DNA from: Agarivorans sp. Alg241-V36
GTDB taxonomy: Bacteria; Pseudomonadota; Gammaproteobacteria; Enterobacterales; Celerinatantimonadaceae
Length of the DNA stretch: 64,000 nucleotides
NCBI RefSeq assembly: GCF_900537085.1
Contig: NZ_UNRE01000011.1
Location: 92,043 to 156,042, forward strand
Direction: 5' to 3'
Both the position numbers and the translations under genes were made by a program. Shown piece after piece: positions 37,743-48,800 of the stretch. The stretch's first letter is position 1, and every line of letters begins with the position of its first letter. The notes under the pieces were generated by a model, which worked only from the letters and a program-made list of their open reading frames with translations, was not told the origin of the DNA and made no database searches.

Positions 37743-38030
37743 CTATTGATTTGTTGAAAATTGACTAACTTGTTTGTTTAGCATCTTTTCGATTAACTCA
37801 CTGCGGCTTATGCCGGACTCAGTAGCCAATTGATTTAACTGTTCGAAGAGAGCTAGCTCTACTTTCAACTCGATTCTTTTAAGACCATTTGCACGATCGC
37901 GTTTCAGCTGGTTGCGCTTATTGGTTTTTAACTGATCTTTCCGCTCTAAAGGGTTAGTTCTTGGTCGCCCAACTCTTTTTTCACTGGCGAATAGATCAAT
38001 AGTGGTTCGATCTGTATTTTGTTTTGCCAT
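37743..38030 (-). CDS. ybfE: YbfE family small regulator-like protein
   Basis: 95 residues. A basic, disordered N-terminus (KRVGRPRTNPLERKDQ) precedes a ribbon-helix-helix-like segment (RIELKVELALFEQLNQLATESGISRSELIEKML). In E. coli ybfE is LexA-regulated and lies next to fldA. The 18 bp upstream here hold no SOS box, so it is read from an upstream promoter. DNA binding is inferred from the fold. Confidence 0.8.
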   Translation of the reverse strand: MAKQNTDRTTIDLFASEKRVGRPRTNPLERKDQLKTNKRNQLKRDRANGLKRIELKVELALFEQLNQLATESGISRSELIEKMLNKQVSQFSTNQ

Positions 38031-38048
38031 TAATTATAAAACAACCAT

Positions 38049-38273
38049 CTAAGCTAAGCCGCTGCCTTCCCAGGTTAGCTGAATTAGCCCTTTTGCAATA
38101 AAGCCTGCACACCCTAAAAATAATACTAGCCATACAATTGCGCGGCCGAAAGGAGGTACATTGCCTTTTTTTAATACGTCTTGAATAGCCATGCCGATAA
38201 AGAAAAATAGAACAGCGAAGCCAATATTTAGCGCTAGGCTCTCTATAAGATCTATATGCTTTGCGAACATCAC
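38049..38273 (-). CDS. DUF2788 two-helix inner-membrane protein
   Basis: 74 residues with two hydrophobic helices (about 12-34 and 43-66) around the polar loop QDVLKKGNVPPFGR. The same small gene occurs between ybfF and ybfE in other marine gammaproteobacteria as I recall. Function unknown. First gene of the DUF2788-ybfE-fldA set, 53 bp downstream of ybfF. Confidence 0.75.
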   Translation of the reverse strand: MMFAKHIDLIESLALNIGFAVLFFFIGMAIQDVLKKGNVPPFGRAIVWLVLFLGCAGFIAKGLIQLTWEGSGLA

Positions 38274-38326
38274 TATCCTTCAGATAAAAATTCGACGCGC
38301 ACTATACCATAAAGCGCCATCAGGTG

Positions 38327-39097
38327 TTAAATATGCTTGGCTAAAAACTGCTCAGTTAAACGGTTGAAAATCGCAGGTTTTTCAGCGTGTAACCAATGTC
38401 CGGTTCCAGCTATCACTTTAAGCTCGGCTTTAGGAAATTGTTGACCTACTGTTTGCTGATAATCACTCACAATATAGTCTGAATTCTCTCCTTTTATAAA
38501 CAAGCACGGGCGCTTATAGTGGCCAAATTGTTCCCAACCGATGATGCTTTTGTAGCAAAGTGCTAGTTGCTCAACGTCAAATAGCCATTGCCAACCGTCT
38601 TCGGTGTTAGTTAAGGACTTAAGCAAAAATTGTCTCACGCCTGGTTCTTGAATGTGCTTAGCTAGCAACTTCTCTGCTTCTGAACGTGATTTAATATCTT
38701 TGGGATCAAAACTCTTTAGTCCTGAAAATACTGCAGTATGGTTGTGTTGATAAGCCACCGGTGCAATGTCGGCGACAACTAGTGCGTTAACCAAATCAGG
38801 GTAGAGCTGAGCTGCAGCCATACCAATTTTCCCACCCATTGAGTGACCAACAATGGCACACTGCGTAATATCTAGCTTGTCGCATAAGGCCTTAATCGCT
38901 TCAGCTTGATGTTGATAGCTCATAGACTGCGAGCGTGGCGATAAACCATGGTTTAGGGTATCTATACTTATTACACGATAGGATAGGGACTCCAAGTGTT
39001 TAGCCAAAATGCCTAAATTAGACAAGCTTCCAAATAGTCCATGAATGAGCAGGATAGGGTAGCCTTGCCCTTGTTCTTTATAATGCAGGTTCAACAA
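38327..39097 (-). CDS. ybfF: YbfF, alpha/beta-hydrolase esterase
   Basis: 256 residues. Oxyanion-hole region LLIHGLFGS, nucleophile elbow VGHSMGG (Ser near 100) and C-terminal His in GTGHWLHAEKP form the catalytic triad of the family. E. coli YbfF hydrolyses palmitoyl- and malonyl-CoA esters in vitro; the native substrate is uncertain. Divergent from seqA, as in E. coli. Confidence 0.92.
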   Translation of the reverse strand: MLNLHYKEQGQGYPILLIHGLFGSLSNLGILAKHLESLSYRVISIDTLNHGLSPRSQSMSYQHQAEAIKALCDKLDITQCAIVGHSMGGKIGMAAAQLYPDLVNALVVADIAPVAYQHNHTAVFSGLKSFDPKDIKSRSEAEKLLAKHIQEPGVRQFLLKSLTNTEDGWQWLFDVEQLALCYKSIIGWEQFGHYKRPCLFIKGENSDYIVSDYQQTVGQQFPKAELKVIAGTGHWLHAEKPAIFNRLTEQFLAKHI

Positions 39098-39287
39098 TCT
39101 GGCTCCACAAATGTCACAAAATTGTTAGTCTGCCTTTGCAGCTCTATTACTACAAGTATTAGAAAGTCATTTCTTTGTTCAATAATTGGGCTTTCAAAGG
39201 ATCAAATTCGGATTGTTGGTGAGTTATTAGCGCTGCTATGTATAATAATTAGTTATGTTAAGAGCTTTGCAATCCTAGAAAGAAACG

Positions 39288-39857
39288 ATGAAAACGATAG
39301 AAATTGAAGAAGATTTGTATTTATACATTGCCAGCCAAACTAAACACATTGGCGAAAGTGCCTCAGATATTTTGAGACGACTGTTAGAAGTTGACGGTCA
39401 AGCATTTCAAGAAGTACAGGCTGTTAATGTTGTTGAGAACAACCAAGAAGACAACTTAGTTCAAGAGTTAGTCGTTGAAGTAGCAAACACCGAAACAGCT
39501 TTGGAAGCCGATGAGCCTGATTGTAATCCTTTAGATTATTTCGATTTTAGTGAAATATCTGAAGTGGGTAGTTCTACAAAACGTTTCTTATCTTTGCTGT
39601 CAGGCCTTTACGCCATAAGCGGCGAGCAGTTTGCTAAAGCCTGTGTATTAAAAGGAAGCAAACGCGAATACTTCTCGCAAGATAAAGACTTATTACTGGC
39701 CTCTGGAAAAACCAGCAAACCTCAAGCTATTCCAAATAGTCCTTATTGGGTGATTACCAATACCAACACTGCGCGCAAACGACACATTCTTCAGCATGTC
39801 GCCAGTGAAATGGGTTTACAAGAATTTCAAATTGAACGCTTATGTAAAGCGGTCTAA
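39288..39857 (+). CDS. seqA: SeqA, replication-initiation sequestration protein
   Basis: Binds hemimethylated GATC sites at oriC and behind forks to block re-initiation, so a Dam methylation system is implied. 189 residues. The N-terminal oligomerisation domain MKTIEIEEDLYLYIASQ (1-35) is joined by an acidic linker (about 50-85) to the DNA-binding domain, whose TNTNTARKRHILQHV contacts GATC. First gene of a seqA-pgm operon (37-bp gap). A perfect TATAAT lies at 39241-39246, 41 bp upstream. Confidence 0.96.
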   Translation: MKTIEIEEDLYLYIASQTKHIGESASDILRRLLEVDGQAFQEVQAVNVVENNQEDNLVQELVVEVANTETALEADEPDCNPLDYFDFSEISEVGSSTKRFLSLLSGLYAISGEQFAKACVLKGSKREYFSQDKDLLLASGKTSKPQAIPNSPYWVITNTNTARKRHILQHVASEMGLQEFQIERLCKAV

Positions 39858-39894
39858 CTATTTATCTTAAACTTAAGCATCGGAGAAGCTATTA

Positions 39895-41544
39895 ATGGCT
39901 ATTCACCCTTTAGCAGGTAAGCCAGCTCAGGCTGAGCATCTTGCAAACATCCCACGTTTAGTGGCCGACTACTACTTATTGGAACCAGACGTATCAATTA
40001 GAGAGCAGCAGGTTGCTTTTGGTACTTCTGGTCACCGTGGTAGTTCTAGCAAGAAAGCGTTTAACGAAAACCACATATTGGCAGTTAGCCAAGCCATTGC
40101 CGAATATCGTTTAGCCCAAGGTACAACTGGCCCTTTATATATAGGTAAAGATACACACGCTTTATCTGAGCCTGCCTTTTGCTCTGCCATTGAAGTTTTT
40201 GCAGCAAATGGGGTAGAGGTCCGCTATCAAGAAGGCCTTGGTTACACGCCAACTCCTGTAATCTCTCATGCAATTTTGGCCTACAACCGCTTGGGCAAAG
40301 AGCAAGCTGATGGCGTAGTTATTACTCCATCACACAATCCGCCAGAAGACGGCGGCTTTAAATACAACCCACCTAATGGCGGCCCTGCAGATGGCGATGT
40401 AACTAAAGTCGTTCAAGATAGAGCCAATGAAATTTTAGCCAACGGATTAAAAGACGTTAAGCGTATTGCCTATGATGACGCTATTACTAAAACTTCTATT
40501 GTCGCGATTGACTACATTAAGCCTTATGTTGACGACCTAGCAAACGTATTAGATATGGACGCGATTGCTAAAGCCAAAGTAAAAATTGGCGTAGACCCAT
40601 TAGGCGGTAGTGGTATCGCTTATTGGTCAGTTATTGCAGAAACCTATGGTTTAGACATTGAAGTTGTTAACGACCGCGTTGACCCAACTTTCTCATTTAT
40701 GACCCTAGATAAAGATGGCAAGATCCGCATGGACTGTTCATCTCCTTACGCGATGGCTAGCTTAATTGCACTTAAAGACAAGTTTGATGTAGCTGTAGCC
40801 AATGACCCAGACTATGACCGTCATGGCATTGTTACAAAGAGCAGTGGTCTACTAAATCCAAACCACTATTTGGCTGTGGCGATTAACTACTTGTACTCGC
40901 ACCGCAGCCAATGGGGCGAAAATGCTGCAATTGGTAAAACATTAGTTTCAAGCTCAATGGTTGACCGAGTAGCTACTAGCTTAGGTCGCGAACTAAAAGA
41001 AGTACCAGTTGGCTTTAAGTGGTTTGTTGACGGTTTGTTTGATGGAAGTATTGCTTTTGGTGGTGAAGAAAGTGCAGGTGCTTCTTTCCTTCGTAAAGAT
41101 GGCGGCGTATGGAGTACCGATAAAGACGGTATTATTTTAGCCTTACTTGCAGCAGAAATTATCGCTGTTACTGGCAAAGATCCAGGTGAGCATTACCAAG
41201 GGTTTGTTGAGCAATTCGGCGAGCCTTGCTACAAGCGTATTGATGCGCCAGCAAGCATCGAACAAAAAGCAGTACTTAGCGCTCTAGACCCAGCCATGGT
41301 AGAAGCTGAAACTTTAGCTGGTGAAACTATAACAGCCAAGCTAACTGCTGCACCTGGTAATGGCGCTGCTATTGGTGGCTTAAAAGTTGTGACAGAAAAC
41401 GGTTGGTTTGCCGCTCGTCCATCGGGTACTGAAGCTATCTATAAGATTTACATGGAAAGTTTCAAGGGTGAACAACATTTAGCTCTAATTGAACAAGAAG
41501 CCCAAACCATTGTTTCTGCAGCATTGGCAAAAGCTGGTCTATAA
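39895..41544 (+). CDS. pgm: Pgm, phosphoglucomutase
   Basis: Interconverts glucose-1-phosphate and glucose-6-phosphate. 549 residues, same length class as E. coli Pgm. The phosphoserine is S146 in [11 protein letters not shown]; the metal loop is DPDYDRHG and the sugar-binding loop GGEESAG. The phosphate-binding [12 protein letters not shown] is at the C-terminus. GGAG lies about 12 bp before the ATG. It takes the product of GlgP encoded 500 bp downstream. Confidence 0.97.
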   Translation: MAIHPLAGKPAQAEHLANIPRLVADYYLLEPDVSIREQQVAFGTSGHRGSSSKKAFNENHILAVSQAIAEYRLAQGTTGPLYIGKDTHALSEPAFCSAIEVFAANGVEVRYQEGLGYTPTPVISHAILAYNRLGKEQADGVVITPSHNPPEDGGFKYNPPNGGPADGDVTKVVQDRANEILANGLKDVKRIAYDDAITKTSIVAIDYIKPYVDDLANVLDMDAIAKAKVKIGVDPLGGSGIAYWSVIAETYGLDIEVVNDRVDPTFSFMTLDKDGKIRMDCSSPYAMASLIALKDKFDVAVANDPDYDRHGIVTKSSGLLNPNHYLAVAINYLYSHRSQWGENAAIGKTLVSSSMVDRVATSLGRELKEVPVGFKWFVDGLFDGSIAFGGEESAGASFLRKDGGVWSTDKDGIILALLAAEIIAVTGKDPGEHYQGFVEQFGEPCYKRIDAPASIEQKAVLSALDPAMVEAETLAGETITAKLTAAPGNGAAIGGLKVVTENGWFAARPSGTEAIYKIYMESFKGEQHLALIEQEAQTIVSAALAKAGL

Positions 41545-41561
41545 TCTATAAGCACCGAATG

Positions 41562-41589
41562 AAGGGTATTGAATAAATACCCTTTTTTT
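41562..41589 (+). terminator. Intrinsic terminator after pgm
   Basis: AAGGGTATT / AATACCCTT with a 5-nt loop followed by seven T. Confidence 0.92.
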
Positions 41590-42041
41590 GTGCATAAATT
41601 CCGTATGAAAACGTATGCCAACTGCTTCAAATTGCAAGTTCTGTAATAGTTTTGTTACAAAAGCGGATTACAATGGTATAGGTCTATAATTTGCACGATT
41701 TGAGTCAAAGGCCCCGTATTAATTGATTCCGATCAAGATTGCTTCCGATTTACTTATGAAAGCATTTTCAAATGCTGGGCTTTTGGCGGGTTTTCTTTAC
41801 ACTTCATTTCGGTTCTTTGAGTGAAAAAGCATTTTTTCCAAAAAATGCATAAAAATTTAGTCTTGAGAGAGGCTTTTTTACCTAAATGTGATGTAGAACG
41901 TATATAATATCGTTCCGCATCGGTAACATGAGCTCGGATTTTTGAGCACATACAGTCTTTTGTAGCATTTGTTGTTCGGTTAACCATCGAATGCTACGTT
42001 GGAAGATGTCACCACAAAGGTTAGATACAAAGGAAATTCAC
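41590..42041 (+). promoter_or_regulatory. Long upstream region of glgP with three related inverted repeats and promoter-like boxes
   Basis: No convincing gene lies in these 452 bp. Seen: AGCATTT-TC-AAATGCT (41761-41776), GCATTTTTT-CC-AAAAAATGC (41829-41848), and GTAGCATT...AATGCTAC (41962-41969 / 41990-41997) around the palindrome GGTTAACC (41978-41985). TATAAT boxes occur at 41685-41690 and 41903-41908, both without a good -35. A CRP-type half-site, AAATGTGA, sits at 41884-41891 beside the second box. The third repeat would form a stem in the transcript if the 41903 box is used (leader about 125 nt). Confidence 0.5.
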
Positions 42042-44516
42042 ATGGCCGCTAAAAAGGCAAAAGCAACAAACACAGTAGCGTTATCTAAAGATCAGTTTAA
42101 AGATGCTATCGTTAAACATCTTCGTAGTACCTGTGGTACTGATGAAGCTCGTGCTAACAATCAAGCTTGGTGGAAAGCCACTTGTGCAGCAGTAAACGAG
42201 TTAGTTTTCGAACGCTTAACTGAAACTTCTAAAGCGAATGCAGATAAAGATTCTCGTGCAGTTCACTACCTATCACTTGAATTCTTGATGGGCCGTTTAA
42301 CAGTGAACAACATGCACAACGTTGGCGTATTTGGCGCTGCACGTGATGCATTGGCAGATCTTGGTAAAGACGTTAACGACATCTGTGACGAAGAGCCTGA
42401 TATGGCACTTGGTAACGGCGGTTTAGGTCGTCTAGCTGCTTGTTTCATCGATTCTTTGGCTACTCTTAACTACCCAGCGGTAGGTTACGGTATCCACTAC
42501 GAGCACGGTTTATTCCGTCAAGAAATTCAAGGCGGTCGTCAAATCGAGCGTCCTGATAGCTGGCGCGAATACGGCAACCCTTGGGAAATCTGCCGTCCAG
42601 AATCAATTCAAGAAGTTCCTTTATACGGTTACGTAGAAACTGTATTTGGCGAAGATGGCAAAATGCGCAAAGTTTGGCATGCTGGTCGTCAAATCAAAGG
42701 TGTGCCATGGGATATCCCAGTAGTTGGTTACGAAGCTAAAACTGTAAACGTATTACGTTTGTGGGAATCTAAAGCTGCTGACTTCTTTGATTGGGACGTT
42801 TTCAATGCCGGTGGTTACATCGATTCTCAATCTGAAAAATCACAAGCTGAAGCTGTTTCTAAAGTATTGTATCCAAACGATGAGTCAGAAGCAGGTAAAG
42901 AGCTTCGTCTAATCCAACAATACTTCTTCTGTGCTTGTTCACTAAAAGATATCATTCGTCGTTACAAGCGTAACCACAGTGATTTCTCTCAGTTCTCTAA
43001 GCAAGCTGTTATTCAGTTGAACGATACTCACCCAACTGTTGCTATTCCCGAGTTGATGCGCATTCTTATCGACGAAGAAGGTCTAGTTTGGGATGACGCT
43101 TGGAAGATCTGTACCGAAACTTTCGCATACACTAACCACACTCTATTGCCAGAAGCACTAGAAAAATGGGCTGTGTACTTGTTCGAGAAAGTACTTCCAC
43201 GTCACTTAGAAATCATTTACGAAATCAACCGTCGTTTCCTAGAAGACGAAGTTGAAGCTAAATGGCCTGGCAACGACGAAATGAAACGTCACCTTTCTAT
43301 TATTGAAGAAGGTGAAACTCGCATGGTTCGCATGGCTTACCTATGTGTTGTTACTTGTTTCAAAACTAACGGTGTTGCAGCAATGCACTCAGAGTTGGTT
43401 AAAGAAGACTTATTCCCAGAGTTCTACGAACTATGGCCTGAGCGTTTCGTAAACGTAACAAACGGTGTTACTCCACGTCGTTGGTTGCTTGCTTGTAACG
43501 AACAGCTAGCTAACATGTACAACGAAACCGTTGGTACTGATTGGCCGCGTAAGCTAGACGAGCTAAAAGGCGCTGCTAAGTTTGCAGACGATGCTAAGTT
43601 CCAGAAAAACTTCATGGCGATTAAACGCGAGAAGAAAGTAGAACTAGCAGATAAGATCGAAGAGCTATGTGGCATCAAAGTAAGTCCTGATGCAATGTTC
43701 AACGTTCTTATTAAGCGTCTACACGAATACAAGCGTCAGCACCTAGCATTACTGCACATCCTAGCGCTTTACCGTCGTCTACTTGAAAACCCAGATTACG
43801 ATATGGGCCCACAAGTATTTATCTTCGGTTCTAAAGCTGCTCCTGGTTACAAGTTAGCTAAAGACATTATCTACGCAATTAACAAAGTTGCAGATAAAGT
43901 GAACAACGACCCACGCATTAAAGACAAGCTGAAAGTTGTGTTCATGCCAAACTACCGTGTAACTCTAGCTGAGAAACTATTCCCAGCGGGTGACGTATCT
44001 CTACAGATTTCTACTGCAGGTTACGAAGCATCTGGTACTGGTAACATGAAGTTTGCCCTAAACGGTGCACTAACTCTTGGTACTATGGACGGTGCAAACG
44101 TAGAAATCCGTGAAGAAGTTGGTGACGAGAACATCTTCATCTTCGGTATGGATTGTGACGAAGTTAAAGCGCTTAAAGCTGCTGGTTACAACCCATGGGA
44201 TTACTACTACGGCAACCCTGAGCTGAAAGCTGTTCTAGATTGGTTAGAAACAGACTTCTTCACTCCTGGTGCACCTGGTGAGCTAGCTTCAATCAAGCAC
44301 AGCTTGTTAGAAGGTGGTGACCCGTACCTAGTATTGGCTGACTTCGAGTCTTTCACTACTCAGTACACTGCAGTTGACGTAGCTTACCGCGACCAGAAGA
44401 AGTGGGCTAAGATGGCTATCATCAACTCTGCTTCAGTAGGTAAGTTCAACTCAGACCGTTCTATTGAAGATTACGTAGACCGTATCTGGAAACTTGAAAA
44501 AGTTATGCCTAACTAA
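42042..44516 (+). CDS. glgP: GlgP/MalP-type alpha-glucan phosphorylase
   Basis: Releases glucose-1-phosphate from glycogen or maltodextrin. The ATG at 42042 has AAGGA about 8 bp upstream and gives 824 residues; the longer frame from 41991 is rejected. EFLMGR near 80, [18 protein letters not shown], and the PLP region [14 protein letters not shown] with K670 are diagnostic. Codon use is strongly biased (abundant GGT, GTA, CTA, AAC), which suggests high expression. MalP versus GlgP cannot be separated by motif; the neighbour pgm fits either. Stand-alone transcript with its own terminator. Confidence 0.94.
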   Translation: MAAKKAKATNTVALSKDQFKDAIVKHLRSTCGTDEARANNQAWWKATCAAVNELVFERLTETSKANADKDSRAVHYLSLEFLMGRLTVNNMHNVGVFGAARDALADLGKDVNDICDEEPDMALGNGGLGRLAACFIDSLATLNYPAVGYGIHYEHGLFRQEIQGGRQIERPDSWREYGNPWEICRPESIQEVPLYGYVETVFGEDGKMRKVWHAGRQIKGVPWDIPVVGYEAKTVNVLRLWESKAADFFDWDVFNAGGYIDSQSEKSQAEAVSKVLYPNDESEAGKELRLIQQYFFCACSLKDIIRRYKRNHSDFSQFSKQAVIQLNDTHPTVAIPELMRILIDEEGLVWDDAWKICTETFAYTNHTLLPEALEKWAVYLFEKVLPRHLEIIYEINRRFLEDEVEAKWPGNDEMKRHLSIIEEGETRMVRMAYLCVVTCFKTNGVAAMHSELVKEDLFPEFYELWPERFVNVTNGVTPRRWLLACNEQLANMYNETVGTDWPRKLDELKGAAKFADDAKFQKNFMAIKREKKVELADKIEELCGIKVSPDAMFNVLIKRLHEYKRQHLALLHILALYRRLLENPDYDMGPQVFIFGSKAAPGYKLAKDIIYAINKVADKVNNDPRIKDKLKVVFMPNYRVTLAEKLFPAGDVSLQISTAGYEASGTGNMKFALNGALTLGTMDGANVEIREEVGDENIFIFGMDCDEVKALKAAGYNPWDYYYGNPELKAVLDWLETDFFTPGAPGELASIKHSLLEGGDPYLVLADFESFTTQYTAVDVAYRDQKKWAKMAIINSASVGKFNSDRSIEDYVDRIWKLEKVMPN

Positions 44517-44539
44517 GAACCTTAGTTCTTAGCTTAAAT

Positions 44540-44565
44540 AAGGGAGACTATGTCTCCCTTTTTTT
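44540..44565 (+). terminator. Intrinsic terminator after glgP
   Basis: AAGGGAGAC / GTCTCCCTT with a TAT loop and a following T run. Confidence 0.92.
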
Positions 44566-44620
44566 ATGCCTCAAAAACTAGCATACTATTGGCCACTTCT
44601 TTTACATCTAAGGACAAGAT

Positions 44621-45673
44621 GTGGCTAAAACAGCTTTACTCCAACAGGGTCTGCTAGAGTTCACTTTAAATTCTCCTCAAAACACTGACACCTTCGGCTT
44701 TGAATTAGCCAATGATACCAAGGTGAGTTTATTAGCTCCTGGTGTAGTGCACTTCGAACCAAAAGACTCAATTCCTAGTCGAGCAATTGTCTTGTCTGCC
44801 GGCATACATGGTAACGAGACTGCGCCCATAGAATGCTTAGATAAACTGGTTTCAGATATTCTTGCTCTGGAAGTAAAACTAGAACAACCATTGCTGGTTA
44901 TTCTCGGAAACCCACCAGCAATGATTGAAGCTAAAAGAGAGTTAAGCGTAAACTTAAATCGTTTGTTTATAGGCAAACATCAGAATTACTCAAGCTGTTA
45001 TGAAGTCGAGCGCGCAAAGCAATTAGAGAGTCTTTTAGACAGTTTCTACAAGAGCTATCAACACTTACCTGCCTATCACTTAGATTTACATACAGCGATT
45101 AGAAGCTCCAAACACGAAAAATTTGCAGTTTATCCCTTTACCCATGGTAAAACATGGCAAAAATCGAGTTTAGCCCTGCTACAAGCTTGTGGAGTTGACT
45201 GTGTGCTGTTTTCAAACGAGCCTGCTTCTACATTTAGCTATCATTCGAGTGCTAAGTACAATGCAGTAGCCTTTACAGTTGAACTAGGCAAAGTACATGC
45301 TTTTGGTCAAAACGATTTAAGCAAATTAGAACAACTCTCTACTACGCTGCAACAGTTGCTTAGCGATAGTAATCTCAGTTCATTAGGCTTTAAGCCCAAG
45401 CAAGCTGTGTTGTTTGAGGTGAGTGATGTAGTAAACAAACATCAAGAAGATTTTTGTTTTAGCTTTGGGCAAAGCCAAGCAAATTTTACTGAATATCAAA
45501 CCGGCTATGAGCTTGCCAAAGAGGGAAGTGGGAGCGTAGTAATTAGTAACGGACCTAAAGCCATTGTATTTCCTAATGATAAGGTAGCGATTGGCCAACG
45601 TGCTGTATTATTAGTAAAAAGAATGAGCTTATCAGATATTGAACAAGCGGAAAAAAATCACCGACTGGAATGA
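44621..45673 (+). CDS. astE: AstE-like succinylglutamate desuccinylase / aspartoacylase family
   Basis: Zinc carboxypeptidase-like hydrolase; AstE performs the final step of arginine succinyltransferase catabolism, giving glutamate and succinate. Start is GTG at 44621 with AAGGA 7 bp upstream. 350 residues. Zinc ligands H63 and E66 in GIHGNETAPIE and H157 in YHLDLHTA; NLNRLF binds substrate and the catalytic Glu is in FTVELGKV. No other ast genes are adjacent, and the C-terminal extension is about 25 residues longer than E. coli AstE, so related N-acyl amino acid substrates are possible. Confidence 0.83.
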   Translation: MAKTALLQQGLLEFTLNSPQNTDTFGFELANDTKVSLLAPGVVHFEPKDSIPSRAIVLSAGIHGNETAPIECLDKLVSDILALEVKLEQPLLVILGNPPAMIEAKRELSVNLNRLFIGKHQNYSSCYEVERAKQLESLLDSFYKSYQHLPAYHLDLHTAIRSSKHEKFAVYPFTHGKTWQKSSLALLQACGVDCVLFSNEPASTFSYHSSAKYNAVAFTVELGKVHAFGQNDLSKLEQLSTTLQQLLSDSNLSSLGFKPKQAVLFEVSDVVNKHQEDFCFSFGQSQANFTEYQTGYELAKEGSGSVVISNGPKAIVFPNDKVAIGQRAVLLVKRMSLSDIEQAEKNHRLE

Positions 45674-45827
45674 GCAGATAAAGCTAGTGACTCTGTATTT
45701 AACGTTCGTCGCTAGCTTATAATCTTTTGAATCGTCCATTTCCATTACAATCCAGCTAGTTAGTAAACAAATCGCAGTACAACACATTGTTGCTGTCAAA
45801 GACGTATTGAAGCACCGGATCCCGTGA

Positions 45828-45833
45828 TATAAT
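45828..45833 (+). promoter_or_regulatory. Candidate -10 box upstream of ydiJ
   Basis: Perfect TATAAT 40 bp before the ydiJ start. Only a poor -35 (TATTGA, 17 bp upstream) is visible. Confidence 0.35.
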
Positions 45834-45873
45834 CCTTCCAATTTTTAATACCTTAGAGTGGGACAACGGATTT

Positions 45874-48800
45874 ATGATCCCTAAGTTAAGCCCTCAGCAT
45901 TCTCTTGAGGCTCTGTATTTAGACTATTTAGCGAAGCTTGAACAATCAGCTTTTTCAGGCGAAATTCAAACTACCTACGCCAGTCGTTTAGCTGTTGCAA
46001 CTGATAACTCGGTTTATCAATATTTGCCACAAGCAGTGGTTTTCCCCAAAAATAGCAACGACATTAAGCAGCTATGTCGCTTAGCTTCAGCTTCTACATT
46101 CCAGTCAATTAAACTAAGCCCTCGTGGCGGTGGTACCGGCACCAATGGGCAGTCCTTAACCGAAGGTATCGTAGTCGACTTATCTAAGTTTATGAACAAG
46201 GTCATCGAGCTTAATGTTGAAGAGCGTTGGGTTAGGGTGGAAACGGGCATTGTAAAAGACCAACTCAACGGTGTGTTAAAAGAGCACGGATTGTTCTTTT
46301 CACCTGATTTATCTACCAGTAACCGTGCTACCTTGGGTGGCATGATCAATACCGATGCATCGGGTCAAGGTTCAATGGTCTACGGTAAAACCAGCGACCA
46401 TGTTATCGGCTTAAAAGCCGTATTGGCCAGTGGTGAAGAAATTGACACCGACCCAGTTCGTGTTGATCAGCTAGATCAGCAGCGAGAGTCGTTAACTGAT
46501 ATTTACACAGCGGTTAAGCATGCCTGTGTTGATATGCGCTCGTTGGTTGAAGAGAAGTTCCCAAAACTTAATCGTTTTTTGACTGGCTATGATCTAAAAA
46601 ATGCCTATTCACCTGAGCAAGATAGCGTAGATTTAACCCGGATTTTGTGTGGGTCTGAAGGCTCATTGGCATTTATCACTGAAGCTAAACTAGATCTTAC
46701 CCCGATTCCAAAATATCGAACTTTGGTTACGGTGAAGTACGATTCTTTCCAATCAGCTTTGCGTCATGCGCCTAGTTTAGTAGAAGCACAGGCTTTATCT
46801 GTAGAGACCATTGATTCCAAGGTACTTAATCTCGCCCAGCAAGACGTGGTTTGGGATAGTGTAAGAGACTTGATTAGCGATGTGCCTGATCAAGAAATGC
46901 AGGGCATTAACATTGTTGAATTTGCTGAAAATGACGAAGCACTTCAACAGCAAAAGATAAACAATCTTGTCGAGATTTTATCGCAGACAGCGGTTACCAA
47001 ACTCGGTGTTATTGGTTTTCAACGTTGTGATGACTTAGGCAGCATTAACGCCATTTATAACATGCGTAAAAAGGCGGTAGGTTTATTAGGAAATACGGCG
47101 GGTAGCGCCAAACCCGTTGCCTTCGCCGAAGACACCTGTGTACCGCCAGAAAATTTAGCCGACTTTATCGTTGAGTTTAGAGAGTTGCTTGATGGTAAAG
47201 GTCTACATTACGGTATGTTTGGCCACGTAGACTCAGGCGTATTGCATGTTCGTCCTGCTTTAGATTTATGCGACCCCGAACAAGAAATCCTTATGCGGGA
47301 AATCTCTGACCAAGTTGTAGCGCTCACGGCCAAATACAAAGGACTTATGTGGGGAGAGCACGGCAAGGGCTTTCGTTCAGAATACGGTCCTGAGTTTTTT
47401 GGTGAAACCTTGTTTGCTGAACTTAGAAAAATTAAGGCGGCTTTCGATCCTCATAATCAAATAAACCCCGGTAAAATTTGTACACCGTTAAACAGCGAAG
47501 AAAGCTTAGTATCGGTTGACGGTACCAAGCGCGGCAAATATGACCGTGAGATTGCTGTAGAAGTGCGAGATAGCTTTAAGAACGCAATGGAGTGTAACGG
47601 TAACGGGCTTTGCTTCAATTACGATACTTCAAGCCCAATGTGTCCTTCATTTAAAGCAACAGGGGATCGCCGATACTCACCAAAGGGCCGTGCTGGCTTA
47701 ATGCGAGAGTGGTTACGCCAATTAGCCGCTTTAAAGGTTGACCCACTAGCGCAAGAAGAAAAGTTAAACGCGAGGTTTATTTCTCCAGACAGTATTCTGC
47801 TTAAAATTAGAAATAGTATTGCTAAGTCTAAAGGAGAGTACGATTATAGCCACGAAGTTTATGATGCGATGCAAACCTGTTTAGCATGTAAAGCATGTAC
47901 TACTGGTTGCCCAATCAAAGTAGATGTACCTACCTTCCGCTCACGTTTTTTGAATGTGTATCATGGTCGTTATTTGCGTCCGCTTAAAGATTACTTCGTT
48001 GCCTACGTCGAGAGCTATGCGCCATTAATGGCAAAAGCACCGCGTTTGTTCAATTTTGCTATGTCCCCTAAGTGGGCAAGCCTCGCGGTAGAGAAAACGA
48101 TAGGAATGGTAGACATTCCCACTCTTAGTTTTCCTACGCTCGCGCAGCGCATTCCAGAAAGTTTAAGTAGCAAGTACGACTACAACGCTTTGCAAAACTT
48201 GAGTGATGAGGAAAAGCAGAACACAGTGTTGGTTGTTCAAGACCCCTTCACTAGTTTTTATGAGGCCGAGTTGGTCGAAGACTTTGTTAAGTTAGCGAAA
48301 AAGCTTGGACTAAATCCTGTGCTGTTGCCGTTTAAACCCAACGGTAAGCCGCAACACATTAAAGGCTTTTTGAGCAAGTTTAATAAGTCAGCTCAAACTA
48401 GTGCGGCATTTTTAAACCAGGTGAGTGAGCTTGGAATTAAAATGGTAGGTGTAGAACCCGCACTGGTGCTTTGTTACCGCGACGAATATAAACACGCGCT
48501 TGGCGATGCTAGGGGCGACTTTAACGTACTCGTAGTACAGGAATGGCTAGATTCAATAGACGCTAGTGTTTTTGAGGCTCAGCAAGTAAGTGATAAAGAA
48601 GCTTGGTATTTGTTTGGTCACTGTACAGAAAAAGCGCTTAAAGCTGATGCTTTCAAGCAGTGGCAGCAGGTATTTAATCGCTTTGGCGCTAATTTGGAAG
48701 ATGTCGCAGTCGGCTGTTGTGGCATGGCAGGTACTTACGGGCACGATGCCAAGCAACTAGCGACTTCGAAAGCTATTTATGAGTTGAGCTGGAAGCAAAA

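Noticed and set aside
39041..39307. 88-codon plus-strand frame between ybfF and seqA
   Set aside because: Overlaps both genes and the seqA promoter; composition is non-coding-like.
41884..41905. Functional CRP site for glgP
   Set aside because: Only one half-site (AAATGTGA) matches; the other half matches at two of five bases and overlaps the -10 box, so it is noted only as part of the upstream region.
41754..41987. 77-codon minus-strand reading frame in the pgm-glgP gap
   Set aside because: Low-complexity composition over the dyad-containing regulatory region, no Shine-Dalgarno, no family resemblance.
46017..46349. 110-codon antisense frame inside ydiJ
   Set aside because: Shadow of a strongly conserved coding sequence on the other strand; no independent support.
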